A stretch of DNA of 64,000 nucleotides from Flavobacterium sp. TR2 (GCF_025252405.1 NZ_CP104307.1:2294001-2358000); one strand, 5' to 3'. Counted from the stretch's first letter, positions 10,593-19,739 are shown. Notes: a model not told the origin generated them from the sequence alone. Made by a program: numbers and translations.

Positions 10593-13500
10593 TTATTTTT
10601 CCAAAACCCTAAAGACTGTTTTAGCACCTATCTGCTTGTTGGTATTAGGCAAACCTAAGATACCCTCTATTTTTTTAAAAACAGCACTAAGTAGACCATC
10701 TCCCACATCTGTTAGTTTACCGTTTTCAAAGAGAGCGCCTTGATAATTTACTTCTGCTAATGCATCTAGCGCTACACCCACAGTAAGACCTTCACCTGCT
10801 TTAGCCGATCCTCCAAATCCTAGCCCTGCTTTGGCTTCAAGCGTTACTTCAAGTCCTGCTAGTGCCGGAATAAATGTAAAAGCATGTATAATTTTAGTTA
10901 TCCCATAGTCATCATTCATTTTATCAAGATCTTTCTTGTTTTCAGGAATTATACCATTTAGATAGGAAATGTTAAGCATAAGCCCTTTTACAAATTCTAC
11001 TGCAGCTCCCTTATAATTTGCGGTCGCACCACTTGGAATTTCATCTGTAATGTAGCCCAAAAGGCCTTTGATTCCGCTTTCAGGAGTTACTTCTTCATTA
11101 CTATACAAAAGTTCATAATACTCTTTTCCTCCTATTTTTTCTTTAAACTCAGGAATAGCTTTTAGCGCAGCATCTATCAGATCTTTTTGTTTGTCGATTC
11201 CATCTTCTATGAATTTATATTTAGTTTTGTTACCTGGGTTAAGTACATATTTTAAATATAATTTTCGAAAATAAAACTCAATTATATTTTTTAAATTATC
11301 AAACTTAATTTCCATTTTTATATCAAGAGCTAAGCCACCAGACACAAAAAAGTTTTTTGAGCTTATATTCTTCAACGAAGCATCCAAAATTGCTGTAGTT
11401 AAGCTTATTTCTGTATTGGATTGATCACCTGACCTGTGAGCATCGATTACCTGACTGGTTAATGCGTTATCATTTATTGTCTTTTTTACTATTTTCTTTT
11501 TTTGAGCAGGATCATAATTAAAAAAGCCTACCTTTTTATGATATTCGATACTTTTAAACAATTTAAAAACATTGTCAAAAGAATAGACATAATTCGATCT
11601 ATTATACCACATATCGTGTAAAACACCTGGATCAATGTTGTATTTTACCTCAGTGCCCGGCTCGCAAAGAGAACCAGCATCTCCACTAAATGTACCGAAA
11701 TAGAATGAAACCTCTTTGCTCACATTTCCGTTGGGAGTGTACTTTAATGAACGTCCACTTACAGAATTTAAGGCTGCTTGATCAAACACATTAAACTTAA
11801 AATCAGAGTCTTTTATTGAATTAGGGTCTGTTTTTCTTTCTAATTTATAATGAACTCCCAGCATGGCTCCCATATCAAATGTTAACAAATCAAAAATGGT
11901 ATTTGCAATCGCCCCAACTGGAGTTGAATTTACAAAAAGCTTTTGGAAAAAGCTTCCTACTAATTCGGTTGTAAGCTTTGTTTGAATAGACAGCTTTCTG
12001 TCAATTTCTATAACTTCAAACACTCTGGTAGCATGGTCACTTGTATGAGGATTGGTTCCATATTTAACTTTATATTCAAAAGCTACGCATCCGGTTAACT
12101 CAAGTTCAGAACTAAAGCCAGGTAGTTTACTGAAAATATTATCGACCGATCCATGATTATTATTTCTATCTTGTTCAGCAACGCTATCCGCGTTTCCATT
12201 TGGCATACTAAGCCCTTTTTTACCAGGTCCTCCAATTTTAGCGCAAATTTTACCTTTGGTGTTACCCTCTAATTTTACTTCTAATTTGGTTATATATTGC
12301 CTTGAATCAAGATTAATGATATCTAAATAATTTAATATATCTGAAAGATCACTTACAATAGAACCGCCAAAGACAGTTATAATCATAGTTAATAGAGCGG
12401 TTTCATCTTTTCTTATCGGAAATTCATATTCTGTTGATACGATAGTTTTTAAACTTGCACTAGCTGAAGCTCCGACATCAATTCCTAAACCCTTTTTATT
12501 AGCTCTTCCATGTCCAGAATATCCACCAATTTTACAGTTTAAGCCGGCAGCTGTACTAGTTCCAATCCCTAATGTTGATTCTTTTTTGTACATAATAGTC
12601 AACTCCTTATTTGTTGACATTTTTCGCCAAAGACTTTTTTCAATTTTTCCTTCAGTCTCAATTGGTATTCCCCAAGTGACACTTGCACCAAGAGCAACTT
12701 TTCCTCCCGCACCTCTGGGCCAATATTGCGTTAAAAAATCAATGGCAAAATTGTACACTTTATTAAAAAAATCTGCAGCTTCTTTATATAATGCAATAGC
12801 ATCTGCCTTTACCTCTTCTGCTATATCGATTACATCAGTTACAATCTCAACGATTGCATCTAAAGCAGCATCTGTAATATAATCCATTATAGAAGTTGGT
12901 TCGTCATCTGGATTAACAGGAGGAACTTCAGTAGGTACTAACATTTCATTGTGTCTGAAATTTAGAAAATAGTACATTGAGTCCGCAAATTTTCTCGAAG
13001 GTATTCTAATATTTTTATTTACAACTGTTTCAAATGATGTTGTATTTCCTAAATCATCAAATTTAATTTTACTATCGGCATTTTGAGCTTCCATTTTTTT
13101 TAGAAAACGATAGTAGTTTGGTAAACCGGTATCCGGATTCTGACTGTCAAATTTATTTTCAAAAATATTTACATTATCCAGATGATCAATGGAATATCTC
13201 TCATAAGCATCAGCTTTCTTAAGCCCCCATTCCTTAAGATTTGTTCCTTGCTGTTCTGAATTATAATAGTATAATAAATTAAGATAAAACTGAAAGCGCG
13301 CATCTTCGCTTCTCTTTGAAGCAGGAAATGGCGTTCTTTTGGGTAAAGAAAAAATTACGTCGTTATTGTATGGGTTTCTGATGAGATATTCTTCTTCACC
13401 ATAGTAATTTTCTAAGACTATTTTTGAAGGCGTGTCGCCAAATTCTATTTTGTGTAATTTAGCATCTTCGTCATTAAATAAGTTTGGAGGGGTATTTGTT

Positions 13501-14276
13501 TCTTCTAAATCATAATCTGTTATAGGAATATTTAACTTAGCATATACAATCTTAGTATTTTCAGGGTTGACAGAAAAATAAGGATTGTTTATTTCAGATT
13601 CATTCACAAACTTTTTTACTTCTGGGTTGTTTTCTATTATTTCTTGTTTAGTCTTCTCGTCGACTACAAAATCAAGTTTGTCTGAATTACCTGCTTGTTT
13701 ATTTTTTATTTTTTTTACATTGAGTGGTTTAGAGGTTTCAATTTTAAAATTCTTCTGATATCCGACTAAAGAAATCGAGTAACTGTATTTATTATTTATT
13801 AAAGATTTTTCTTGTTGGATGCTAAATTCAATATCTGAGGCTTCTCCAATATATTTTTTTTTGGCAGCATCAAAAAGTTCTTTTCCTGAGAATTTACTAT
13901 CTATTTTTAGTAATGTTTCGGTATCAATTTCCCTTGTTACTTTTATTTCCGACCAAATTTGAAAGGCTTCAATTGCCTCTTTTAAGTTTTCATCGAACTT
14001 ATACGAGTAAGTGTTTAATGGAGTAATATTATATTGGGGATAAAAGCCATTTTGTTCATCAATAAAATTTAAAGCAACTTTTATTAATCCAACGGCTTCA
14101 TTTTCCATTCCAATTTTAAGAGAACAATTAGGAACATTATTACTCGCAATTCTCTTTAATTGTTTGTTGCTGCTTAAGAGCTGACTTGTAAGCTGACCGC
14201 CACTCTCATCACCATTTATAACTTTTTCTGGTAATGGAATATTATTAATGGCATTTTTGGTTATATATACGGACAT
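10593..14276 (-). CDS. 1227-aa protein with N-terminal peptidoglycan-binding-like domain
   Basis: Residues ~50-130 have the pattern of a PG_binding_1 domain (LKIGMENEAVGLIKVALNF ... FDENLKEAIEAFQ), which usually anchors phage or injection-system proteins to the cell wall. At about residue 275, HKIEFGDTPSKIVLENYYG resembles a LysM repeat. A helical stretch rich in Ala/Ile/Glu (~465-520) precedes a beta-rich, glycine-rich region (~525-640), and a second glycine-rich region ends the protein (~1155-1205). No signal peptide is seen, so release by lysis or by a dedicated apparatus fits better than Sec export. It starts 31 bases after the 688-aa gene ends, consistent with one operon. Candidates are a tail-tip or cell-wall-binding component or a large effector; no catalytic motif is recognisable. 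Confidence 0.7.
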   Translation of the reverse strand: MSVYITKNAINNIPLPEKVINGDESGGQLTSQLLSSNKQLKRIASNNVPNCSLKIGMENEAVGLIKVALNFIDEQNGFYPQYNITPLNTYSYKFDENLKEAIEAFQIWSEIKVTREIDTETLLKIDSKFSGKELFDAAKKKYIGEASDIEFSIQQEKSLINNKYSYSISLVGYQKNFKIETSKPLNVKKIKNKQAGNSDKLDFVVDEKTKQEIIENNPEVKKFVNESEINNPYFSVNPENTKIVYAKLNIPITDYDLEETNTPPNLFNDEDAKLHKIEFGDTPSKIVLENYYGEEEYLIRNPYNNDVIFSLPKRTPFPASKRSEDARFQFYLNLLYYYNSEQQGTNLKEWGLKKADAYERYSIDHLDNVNIFENKFDSQNPDTGLPNYYRFLKKMEAQNADSKIKFDDLGNTTSFETVVNKNIRIPSRKFADSMYYFLNFRHNEMLVPTEVPPVNPDDEPTSIMDYITDAALDAIVEIVTDVIDIAEEVKADAIALYKEAADFFNKVYNFAIDFLTQYWPRGAGGKVALGASVTWGIPIETEGKIEKSLWRKMSTNKELTIMYKKESTLGIGTSTAAGLNCKIGGYSGHGRANKKGLGIDVGASASASLKTIVSTEYEFPIRKDETALLTMIITVFGGSIVSDLSDILNYLDIINLDSRQYITKLEVKLEGNTKGKICAKIGGPGKKGLSMPNGNADSVAEQDRNNNHGSVDNIFSKLPGFSSELELTGCVAFEYKVKYGTNPHTSDHATRVFEVIEIDRKLSIQTKLTTELVGSFFQKLFVNSTPVGAIANTIFDLLTFDMGAMLGVHYKLERKTDPNSIKDSDFKFNVFDQAALNSVSGRSLKYTPNGNVSKEVSFYFGTFSGDAGSLCEPGTEVKYNIDPGVLHDMWYNRSNYVYSFDNVFKLFKSIEYHKKVGFFNYDPAQKKKIVKKTINDNALTSQVIDAHRSGDQSNTEISLTTAILDASLKNISSKNFFVSGGLALDIKMEIKFDNLKNIIEFYFRKLYLKYVLNPGNKTKYKFIEDGIDKQKDLIDAALKAIPEFKEKIGGKEYYELLYSNEEVTPESGIKGLLGYITDEIPSGATANYKGAAVEFVKGLMLNISYLNGIIPENKKDLDKMNDDYGITKIIHAFTFIPALAGLEVTLEAKAGLGFGGSAKAGEGLTVGVALDALAEVNYQGALFENGKLTDVGDGLLSAVFKKIEGILGLPNTNKQIGAKTVFRVLEK

Positions 14277-14307
14277 AATTTGATATAATTTGTAAAAATG
14301 ATTGTTC

Positions 14308-16374
14308 TTAATTTATACTTGTAAAACTAATTGGTAAGCTATTGTAAACGATATCATTAACAGAATCATTAATGTCAACGAAACTCAAATTAGGATCTTT
14401 TTCGTTATTTTTTATTGTTGGAATTCCAATAGTTAATGTGTAATTTTCCAATACGAATTTGTTGTATTCCTCTGATGTATGTTCTTTACACTTTATGTAT
14501 AATGGATGTTTTGTAAATTCACCTGTCTCATTATTCTGAAGCGTCTTTAATACGTCATATTCATTGTGAGTGAAGGTAATAGACTCAAAAGTTTCAAAAA
14601 TGGCATCGGTTTCAATGGAATCTTCTAATTTTGAGTAAGTAAGAAATTTAATAGTATCGGTAATATTTTCATTATCAGGAATTGAAAATTTACTTAATTC
14701 AAAATTTCTGATTTTAGAGGTTTTTACAATTTGATTTAAGAAGCCAATGTGTGGATTTTCAGCATTTTCGTAGTCATAATCGCTGGTTTCAAAATCTAAA
14801 TTAAATTTACCTTTACCAATTATAGCGATAGGATTATCACTTTTCCTTTCTGAATTTTTGTATACAACTTCATCTTTATAAGCAAAAAAGGTAACGTGGT
14901 TTTTATCAATTGCGATACCAGAAGTTGGTAAATATGCTTCTCCTTTTGCGGAATCAATGATAATAGGGGAGTTAATAGAAGAATAAGTGTAAACTCTAAA
15001 GTCGCCATCAACTAAATCAGTAAATCCAAAAATGTTGTTCATTTTAAGAGAGAAAAAATTATTCCATATTGATGATATATTTTGTTGATCGTTACCATTA
15101 CCCTTCGTCGATTTTTTTAGAAGAAAATAGTTTGATCCTAATTTTTGATCATCATATTTCCAATTCTTTAATTTAATAGCTTCAGAGTCTTCAAGCTGAA
15201 TCGAATTACTGCCGTTACCATCAGCAATTATGAAATGTTTTTTTTGCGTAGTATCTTTCTCAGTTGAGATTTTTCCAACATAAGAAGATAAAAAGTTTGC
15301 ATTTTCAGGGCTGCCAATTCCAATAGGAATTTTGATATGAAACCACTTTTTGCTATTATTATAAGTCTGATTAGTAATTTTAAGAATTGGCCAATCAGTA
15401 TAATAATTCATATCAGTATATACAGGATCCTTGACAGCACTATCTGCTGAGTAAAAACCAACTCTTAGTTCGTCTTTGAACTTAAAGAAGTGATTGTATG
15501 AAAAACCCCAATCATCTCTGATATCAATATAAACCGTATTTTTATTGTAAAACTTCTTTAAGAAGTTATCACCGCTATCGGCACCTTTTATTCTTAATCC
15601 CTGATTTTTTGTGGCACCATAAAATGCTGTAATATCAACATAGTTTAAGATTTCTTCTTTCTTAAATCTATTGTTGAATTTTAGTTTTAGTTTTTCAACT
15701 TCGGTTAAGTTTTCGCCAATAACCAACTTATTAATTTCAAGAGTATGGTTTGAAGCCTTTAATAGTTTTAATGTTGGCTCGTAACCAATCATATCAAGTA
15801 TTACTTCAATTCCTGCAAGGGTAGATCCTCCGGCAAATTTTCCAATTTGGCATCCTGCTTCAACAATCAATGGATGGAAGCTGTCTGTGTCATCAAAAAA
15901 TATTTTTTCGATAAAAGTAGTATCTGGAAGTTCTGAAAAGTTGAGACCTAAGCAATCTGGCTTAGCAATTAAATCAGTGCCATTTTTTGCATTTAATTTA
16001 TCTTGTACTTCTTTTATGACTTTAAGAATATTGTTTGAATCCCATGTTCCATCAGATTCTGGAATGTTTTGAAGCGCATCAACTAATGATAATTTTTTAA
16101 TTCCTCTGTAAATAAACATTTTTACAGGAAAGCCACTCACATAAGTATTCAATGGCAGCAATGCGATGTTTAATAATGAAGGATTGGTATTTGGCATTGC
16201 CAGTACTAAGGATTTTGTAATGGCATAGGCTGGAGCATCCTCAGATACTGAAAAATTATTATCTAAATTGTATTTTTCAACAGTTCCTACGTCGGGTTGC
16301 TGTCCAAAAGCCAATTCTGCTAATTGATCTGTTTCTATTGAACTTTCTTTTGTAAAAAAATATATTTTTGACAT
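14308..16374 (-). CDS. 688-aa hypothetical protein of the phage-like operon
   Basis: I do not recognise this family. The protein is soluble, with no signal peptide or membrane helix, and starts MSKIYFFTKESSIETDQLAE. The N-terminal half mixes helices and strands; the C-terminal half is mostly short strands. It lies 31 bases upstream of the 1227-aa gene and 73 bases downstream of the spanin-like gene, all on the minus strand, so it is probably expressed from the promoter that drives the lysis cassette. Position between lysis genes and giant proteins suggests a particle component, chaperone or adaptor, but nothing in the sequence proves this. Confidence 0.65.
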   Translation of the reverse strand: MSKIYFFTKESSIETDQLAELAFGQQPDVGTVEKYNLDNNFSVSEDAPAYAITKSLVLAMPNTNPSLLNIALLPLNTYVSGFPVKMFIYRGIKKLSLVDALQNIPESDGTWDSNNILKVIKEVQDKLNAKNGTDLIAKPDCLGLNFSELPDTTFIEKIFFDDTDSFHPLIVEAGCQIGKFAGGSTLAGIEVILDMIGYEPTLKLLKASNHTLEINKLVIGENLTEVEKLKLKFNNRFKKEEILNYVDITAFYGATKNQGLRIKGADSGDNFLKKFYNKNTVYIDIRDDWGFSYNHFFKFKDELRVGFYSADSAVKDPVYTDMNYYTDWPILKITNQTYNNSKKWFHIKIPIGIGSPENANFLSSYVGKISTEKDTTQKKHFIIADGNGSNSIQLEDSEAIKLKNWKYDDQKLGSNYFLLKKSTKGNGNDQQNISSIWNNFFSLKMNNIFGFTDLVDGDFRVYTYSSINSPIIIDSAKGEAYLPTSGIAIDKNHVTFFAYKDEVVYKNSERKSDNPIAIIGKGKFNLDFETSDYDYENAENPHIGFLNQIVKTSKIRNFELSKFSIPDNENITDTIKFLTYSKLEDSIETDAIFETFESITFTHNEYDVLKTLQNNETGEFTKHPLYIKCKEHTSEEYNKFVLENYTLTIGIPTIKNNEKDPNLSFVDINDSVNDIVYNSLPISFTSIN

Positions 16375-16447
16375 ATGTTTATTTTTATACTCTAAAACCC
16401 ATTTGAAAATTTTAGAATGAATTATTTTTAAAATTGTTTATCTAATT

Positions 16448-16939
16448 CTAGAATAGCCTATAGAATCTTGCAATTGGTTTGACTGCATAGTAAACCACCA
16501 TCAAAAGAAAAATCCTCCCCAGCCAAATCTGCACTTTTTGCCAAAAAGTCAAATAGTTTACAAATTTTGTGGTGTTGATGGTTTTTACTTCGGTTTCTTT
16601 TACCTGTTGTGATTTCCAGCGGGCGTAGAGTTCCTGCTCTTTGAGTTCGCAGTCTACGTTGAGTTTGTTGTTCTCAAGACGAACCTTTGGGCTTTTTAAT
16701 GTACGCCCTGGTTCGGCCTGAGTAACATTCTTAACAACTACTTTCCCGTTTTGGCATTCCAGCAAAGCTTTATAAGAGCTGCTGTCTTTCTGAATTTTAA
16801 AAACAGTATCGTGTACCGTTTCTTTGATAGTGATCGTTTTTGCTTTTTCTTCACTTAGAACCGGTTTCGGGCTTTTGCACGAAACCAGAACTAAGGCTAA
16901 AAAAAACAAAAAAACAAGACGTTTTAAATTAAGTATCAT
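16448..16939 (-). CDS. lipoprotein with C-terminal membrane helix, u-spanin-like
   Basis: 163 residues. The N-terminus is a lipoprotein signal with lipobox LVSC (Cys21). The middle is charged and probably coiled or extended, and residues ~137-158 form a hydrophobic helix (IWLGRIFLLMVVYYAV). An outer-membrane lipid anchor at one end and an inner-membrane helix at the other is the layout of unimolecular spanins, which fuse the two membranes in the last step of phage lysis. The gene follows the endolysin by 28 bases and the holin-like gene before it, completing a lysis cassette. The spanin call rests on topology and context, not on sequence similarity. An alternative is a lipoprotein of unrelated function. 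Confidence 0.6.
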   Translation of the reverse strand: MILNLKRLVFLFFLALVLVSCKSPKPVLSEEKAKTITIKETVHDTVFKIQKDSSSYKALLECQNGKVVVKNVTQAEPGRTLKSPKVRLENNKLNVDCELKEQELYARWKSQQVKETEVKTINTTKFVNYLTFWQKVQIWLGRIFLLMVVYYAVKPIARFYRLF

Positions 16940-16967
16940 AAGTTATAATTTGATTTTTTGCTGATTT

Positions 16968-17420
16968 TTAGAGTCTTAAAAAGCCTTTAATGCTTTTAAT
17001 CTCTCTTTTTCTTCTAGCCACTTTATAGCCTTCGCGGCCCCCCATATCGTTTGTATTTCCTTCAATGGTGTAGATAAGTGATCCAGCGACTTTATCGACA
17101 ATTCCGGTATGACCAGTTCCATTTTTAAAATCGATGATAAAAACATCGCCTGGCTGAGGTTCTTTTTTTACCAAGGCTTTGCTCGAATTGTATTGGTCCA
17201 GTACGCCGCCTGTTTTCTTCAAAGGATTTTTGACACCTAATTGTAATGCCGCCTTTTGAGTACACCAGTACACAAAAGCCATGCACCACGGATATCCCTT
17301 TGAGAGTCCGACACTTCTCAAATAAATCTCGACTTCAGGACCAGAATTGCTGTTTCGCGGCATTTCTTCAACGCCAACCTGAGCAATTGCATTTTCTAAG
17401 GTTTTTTGGGCTAATGTCAT
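16968..17420 (-). CDS. TIGR02594-type NlpC/P60-CHAP-like endolysin
   Basis: 150 residues matching the TIGR02594/CHAP-like cysteine peptidase pattern: GYPWCMAFVYWC supplies the nucleophile Cys46 and GTGHTGIV supplies the catalytic His104, followed by YTIEGNTND. Members cleave peptidoglycan peptide bonds. There is no signal peptide, so a holin would be needed for access to the wall. Its ATG overlaps the stop of the holin-like gene (ATGA, 17417-17420), implying translational coupling, and the spanin-like gene follows. Gene order and the shared promoter at 17837-17921 point to host lysis, or release of a particle, under control of the phage-type repressor. Confidence 0.85.
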   Translation of the reverse strand: MTLAQKTLENAIAQVGVEEMPRNSNSGPEVEIYLRSVGLSKGYPWCMAFVYWCTQKAALQLGVKNPLKKTGGVLDQYNSSKALVKKEPQPGDVFIIDFKNGTGHTGIVDKVAGSLIYTIEGNTNDMGGREGYKVARRKREIKSIKGFLRL

Positions 17421-17704
17421 TGCTGTTTTCCGTTTAGTTGTTTAAATTTTTGTAGTTCATCGACTAATTGCTGATTTATCAGCATCAGTTCTTTATGCTG
17501 TATTTCCATTTTTTTGATGGTTTCGGTTGCAGAGGTCAGTCGTGCAGTAAGGTCATCAAGTAAGTCGCGGTAATATTTTACGGCGCTCACGGCATTATCA
17601 AGTTCGGCTGCTCTGTCCTCAGCCAATGATTTCCTCATCGAGAAAAACCAAGTAATAAATGCGGCAAAAAATGCGGTAAGAGTGGGGTATAGAAACTGTT
17701 CCAT
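17417..17704 (-). CDS. holin-like small membrane protein
   Basis: 95 residues: one N-terminal hydrophobic helix (YPTLTAFFAAFITWFFSM) followed by a charged coiled coil (~25-90). Many Bacteroidota prophages carry such a protein directly before a TIGR02594-type endolysin. It heads the lysis operon, is coupled by an ATGA overlap to the endolysin gene, and starts ~126 bases from the predicted start of promoter copy 2. A holin or holin-antiholin role is inferred from position and topology. A single membrane helix with a long coiled coil could also be an inner-membrane spanin subunit. Confidence 0.65.
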   Translation of the reverse strand: MEQFLYPTLTAFFAAFITWFFSMRKSLAEDRAAELDNAVSAVKYYRDLLDDLTARLTSATETIKKMEIQHKELMLINQQLVDELQKFKQLNGKQQ

Positions 17705-17836
17705 TTAGTGTTTAAAAAATATGCGTTAGGATTGAATTTTGTTCTGAGAGAAACAGCTTTTGAGTAATGTTATTTGGAAGAAATAAGGCCTTAAATTTCT
17801 GTATTAATCTGCTGCAGTTGTTTCTTTTTGTGGGTA

Positions 17837-17921
17837 CAAAGATTGCCCTAAAAAAACAGTAAAAAAAACGAATGAAAGGTCTTTAAACACTTGTATTCTG
17901 GCGCTTTACAGAGTTGTTCAG
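17837..17921 (-). promoter_or_regulatory. shared phage-element promoter, copy 2 (lysis operon)
   Basis: Same architecture as copy 1: upstream element at 17883-17921 with half-sites ACAACTCTGT and ACAAGTGTTT, 38-bp gap with a central T-tract, and AATCTTTG -7 box at 17837-17844. Predicted start near 17830, 126 bases before the holin-like gene. It lies directly after the stop of the 81-aa gene. Confidence 0.7.
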
Positions 17922-18013
17922 TCAACGAACAGCAGCTGTTTTTAATGCAAAAAAAGACACATCTTTGCAGAGCAATTCAGACGCAATAGCAGTTGTCAAA
18001 TAAGCTTAACTGT

Positions 18014-18259
18014 TTATAAAGTTTTGTTCTGATTTTGCATTAGTTCATCAATTTTTTTGAGCTCGGAAGTAATCGGAGTACAAAGAATCTCGTACAATGT
18101 AGTACGCGAAATCGGGTAGACTGGATAGATGTATTTGCGCCACACTACAGTAGTCGGAATATCTTCGGTTTTATGTTTTTGATACAATTCCTTGATAAGC
18201 TTGTAGCGTAAAAGTTTATTTTTTTGGATTCCAAGACTTCTGTTGTTCGATATTGCCAT
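18014..18259 (-). CDS. 81-aa putative HTH phage protein, module A copy
   Basis: Highly basic 81-residue protein, near-identical over its first 65 residues to the 78-aa protein at 20026-20262. The segment PISRTTLYEILCTPI looks like a helix-turn-helix recognition region, and KNKLLRYKLIKELYQKH is a basic helix. Each copy lies immediately upstream of one copy of the shared promoter element, so these paralogs are candidates for its activator. That role is inference. A terminase-small-subunit-like or recombination-associated DNA-binding function is also possible. A terminator at 18694-18745 separates it from the upstream 55-aa gene, so it probably has its own promoter. Confidence 0.7.
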   Translation of the reverse strand: MAISNNRSLGIQKNKLLRYKLIKELYQKHKTEDIPTTVVWRKYIYPVYPISRTTLYEILCTPITSELKKIDELMQNQNKTL

Positions 18260-18319
18260 AATGAGAGTAAAAAAAAGATTAAATGAATTGTTTTTAGATT
18301 AAAGTAGTATTGCCTTCAA

Positions 18320-18625
18320 GGCATAAATGAATAATATAAGTGACATCACAGATAGCCAAAACCATTTGATCCTAATATATCAATGGCAGCTCTTTCTTCT
18401 AATGCCGAAATGTTCCGGAGCTTCGTCCTGAAGCCATTCTGTCATAAGAACTTAATTGTTTAAGTCTGCAGAGTCCGCGCAACAATCCTGCTCCAGTATT
18501 TTAAAAATGCTGGAACATCTCGGGAAAAAGAATGGTTTTGAGTTATTTGATAAGGGCAGTAAGCGCCCGCTTTTTCGGTTCCTGTTTTCTTAATCTTTTG
18601 AGAAAAACAGGAACCTTTTTTATTT
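18320..18625 (+). other. candidate plus-strand RNA element ending in a terminator
   Basis: No open reading frame of note on either strand, but the stretch is visibly more GC-rich than its surroundings and full of small inverted repeats (CCAGTATTTT/AAAAATGCTGG near 18492-18512, GGGC...GCCC near 18555-18570). It ends in a strong plus-strand terminator. The paralogous module B has nothing equivalent between its 78- and 55-aa genes, so this is an insertion specific to module A. It does not match tmRNA, RNase P RNA or SRP RNA signatures I know. A small RNA or a decayed gene are both possible. Confidence 0.3.
18579..18625 (+). terminator. strong plus-strand terminator
   Basis: Hairpin GGTTCCTGTTTT ... 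GAAAAACAGGAACC followed by TTTTTTATTTT on the plus strand. No plus-strand gene lies upstream, so it suggests an unannotated plus-strand transcript running against the 81-aa gene. Confidence 0.7.
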
Positions 18626-18693
18626 TAAAAAGCTAAAAAAAAGATATATTTTAGGATAGATTTGGACTTGGCAGTTATTGAAGGCTTATATTT

Positions 18694-18745
18694 AAAAAAC
18701 AAGTATTTTAATTCCTATAGTTATTTTTAAAATACTTGTTTTTTT
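18694..18745. terminator. bidirectional terminator after the 55-aa gene
   Basis: Long A/T-flanked inverted repeat AAAAAACAAGTATTTTAA / TTAAAATACTTGTTTTTT with runs of A before and T after. On the minus strand it lies 17 bases after the stop of the 55-aa gene (18763) and probably ends the 46-/97-/55-aa transcript. Confidence 0.7.
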
Positions 18746-18762
18746 AAGAAGGAAAACAGATT

Positions 18763-18930
18763 TTAGTATCTGTGATGAGTCTTTTTTTTGCGCTCATCTA
18801 GGTATTGTTTAAAAGTAGAAGTGATCTTGAAATTAATCCATTCGCGAAAAGTTAGGATGTGTTTTAAGTTTGTGGCAATTAGTAAGGCTCCTAAAAGTAA
18901 AGAAGCGTAAATGTCATTGTTTGGTTGCAT
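18763..18930 (-). CDS. 55-aa small membrane protein, module A copy
   Basis: Starts ATG at 18930 (MQPNNDIYASLLL) and ends TAA at 18763. One hydrophobic helix (YASLLLGALLIATNL) is followed by a basic tail. It has the same length as, and ~70% identity by eye to, the protein at 20374-20541, and conservation of both copies supports real coding. Function unknown; small phage membrane proteins of this kind can be antiholins or exclusion factors, but nothing here decides. Confidence 0.7.
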   Translation of the reverse strand: MQPNNDIYASLLLGALLIATNLKHILTFREWINFKITSTFKQYLDERKKKTHHRY

Positions 18931-18995
18931 TGATTTATAGTTTTTGGGTTGTTTTTGGTAGTGTTTATGTGGGTTTTTTAAACTTAGATTGCGTC

Positions 18996-19289
18996 CTATT
19001 TTCTTTCCCCTACAGCGCTAAATTCATCTTCTTCTATAAAAGGATCTTCGTAATAAGGCTTAAAATCATATTTTGCAACAAGTCTGGTGACATCTTTTAT
19101 TTTATTCTCCAGAGCTTCTGAAACTGGTCTTGGCTCGGCATCGGCATTTTCTAAAATATGCATCCATTGAAAACGTTCCTGATTGATGCAGATGCGTTCT
19201 CCAGCCGTAAATGTTTTTATTTTTTCTGAGCAAAACTGAAGCGCTATGTAAAGCTGTGCAATACGCTCTTTAATTTGGTAATTATTCAT
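18996..19289 (-). CDS. 97-aa conserved phage-type protein, module A copy
   Basis: Soluble 97-residue protein, paralogous to the 92-aa protein at 21275-21553. The shared core is KTFTAGERICINQERFQWMH, followed by a weaker acidic C-terminus (KPYYEDPF versus KPYYGDPF). The start overlaps the stop of the 46-aa gene by 8 bases, indicating coupling, as in the other module. Family not recognised. The acidic, aromatic tail could mediate protein contacts. Confidence 0.75.
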   Translation of the reverse strand: MNNYQIKERIAQLYIALQFCSEKIKTFTAGERICINQERFQWMHILENADAEPRPVSEALENKIKDVTRLVAKYDFKPYYEDPFIEEDEFSAVGERK

Positions 19290-19422
19290 TTTTTCGTAAT
19301 TGTAAAATGGTTTTTAATTTTTTTAAATCATACTCGATAAGACTTCTTTCCGCACTGTTCGGATTCTTAACGAGCCAGGATTCCAATTCCTGTATTTTTT
19401 CAATTATTTGTGAAATAGTCAT
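19282..19422 (-). CDS. 46-aa small protein, module A copy
   Basis: ATG at 19422, stop at 19282, overlapping the 97-aa gene. The sequence MTISQIIEKIQELESWLVKN is predicted helical and is clearly paralogous to the 45-aa product at 21546-21683 (shared KIQELE.WL.KN..S.ER.L and D.KKLKT). Retention of reading frame in both copies supports translation. Function unknown. Confidence 0.65.
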   Translation of the reverse strand: MTISQIIEKIQELESWLVKNPNSAERSLIEYDLKKLKTILQLRKNE

Positions 19423-19739
19423 TTCGATTTAGTTTTAAGATTAATAGAGTTTTTCCAAAAATTATTTCGAACATCAAAACAGGAGCAAAACTTTTTTGAG
19501 GTATTTGTATTTTGTTTGTAGTCAGTGTTTTATTTGCTAAAAAGAAAATGATTTTGAGTTTTCCCTTTTTTAATTGGCAGAAAATAAAGAAGTGCGCAGA
19601 GGAAAATCAAATCGGAGCTTTTATGGAAAAAGTATAAAACCTGTAAAATGGTTTAGATCGCCAATTTTCAAATTTCTGGCAATAGTTTTACATTCTCTTG
19701 GGTATTTTATAAACTGTAAAATGTTAAGTTGGATTAGAA

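Noticed and set aside
18340..18480. Short minus-strand frames such as one beginning MTEWLQDEAPEHFG
   Set aside because: They end within ~21-31 codons and overlap each other in different frames; more likely RNA structure or decay than a gene.
18310..18625. 6S RNA, tmRNA, RNase P or SRP RNA
   Set aside because: I could not find the signature motifs of any of these; only a generic RNA candidate is supported.
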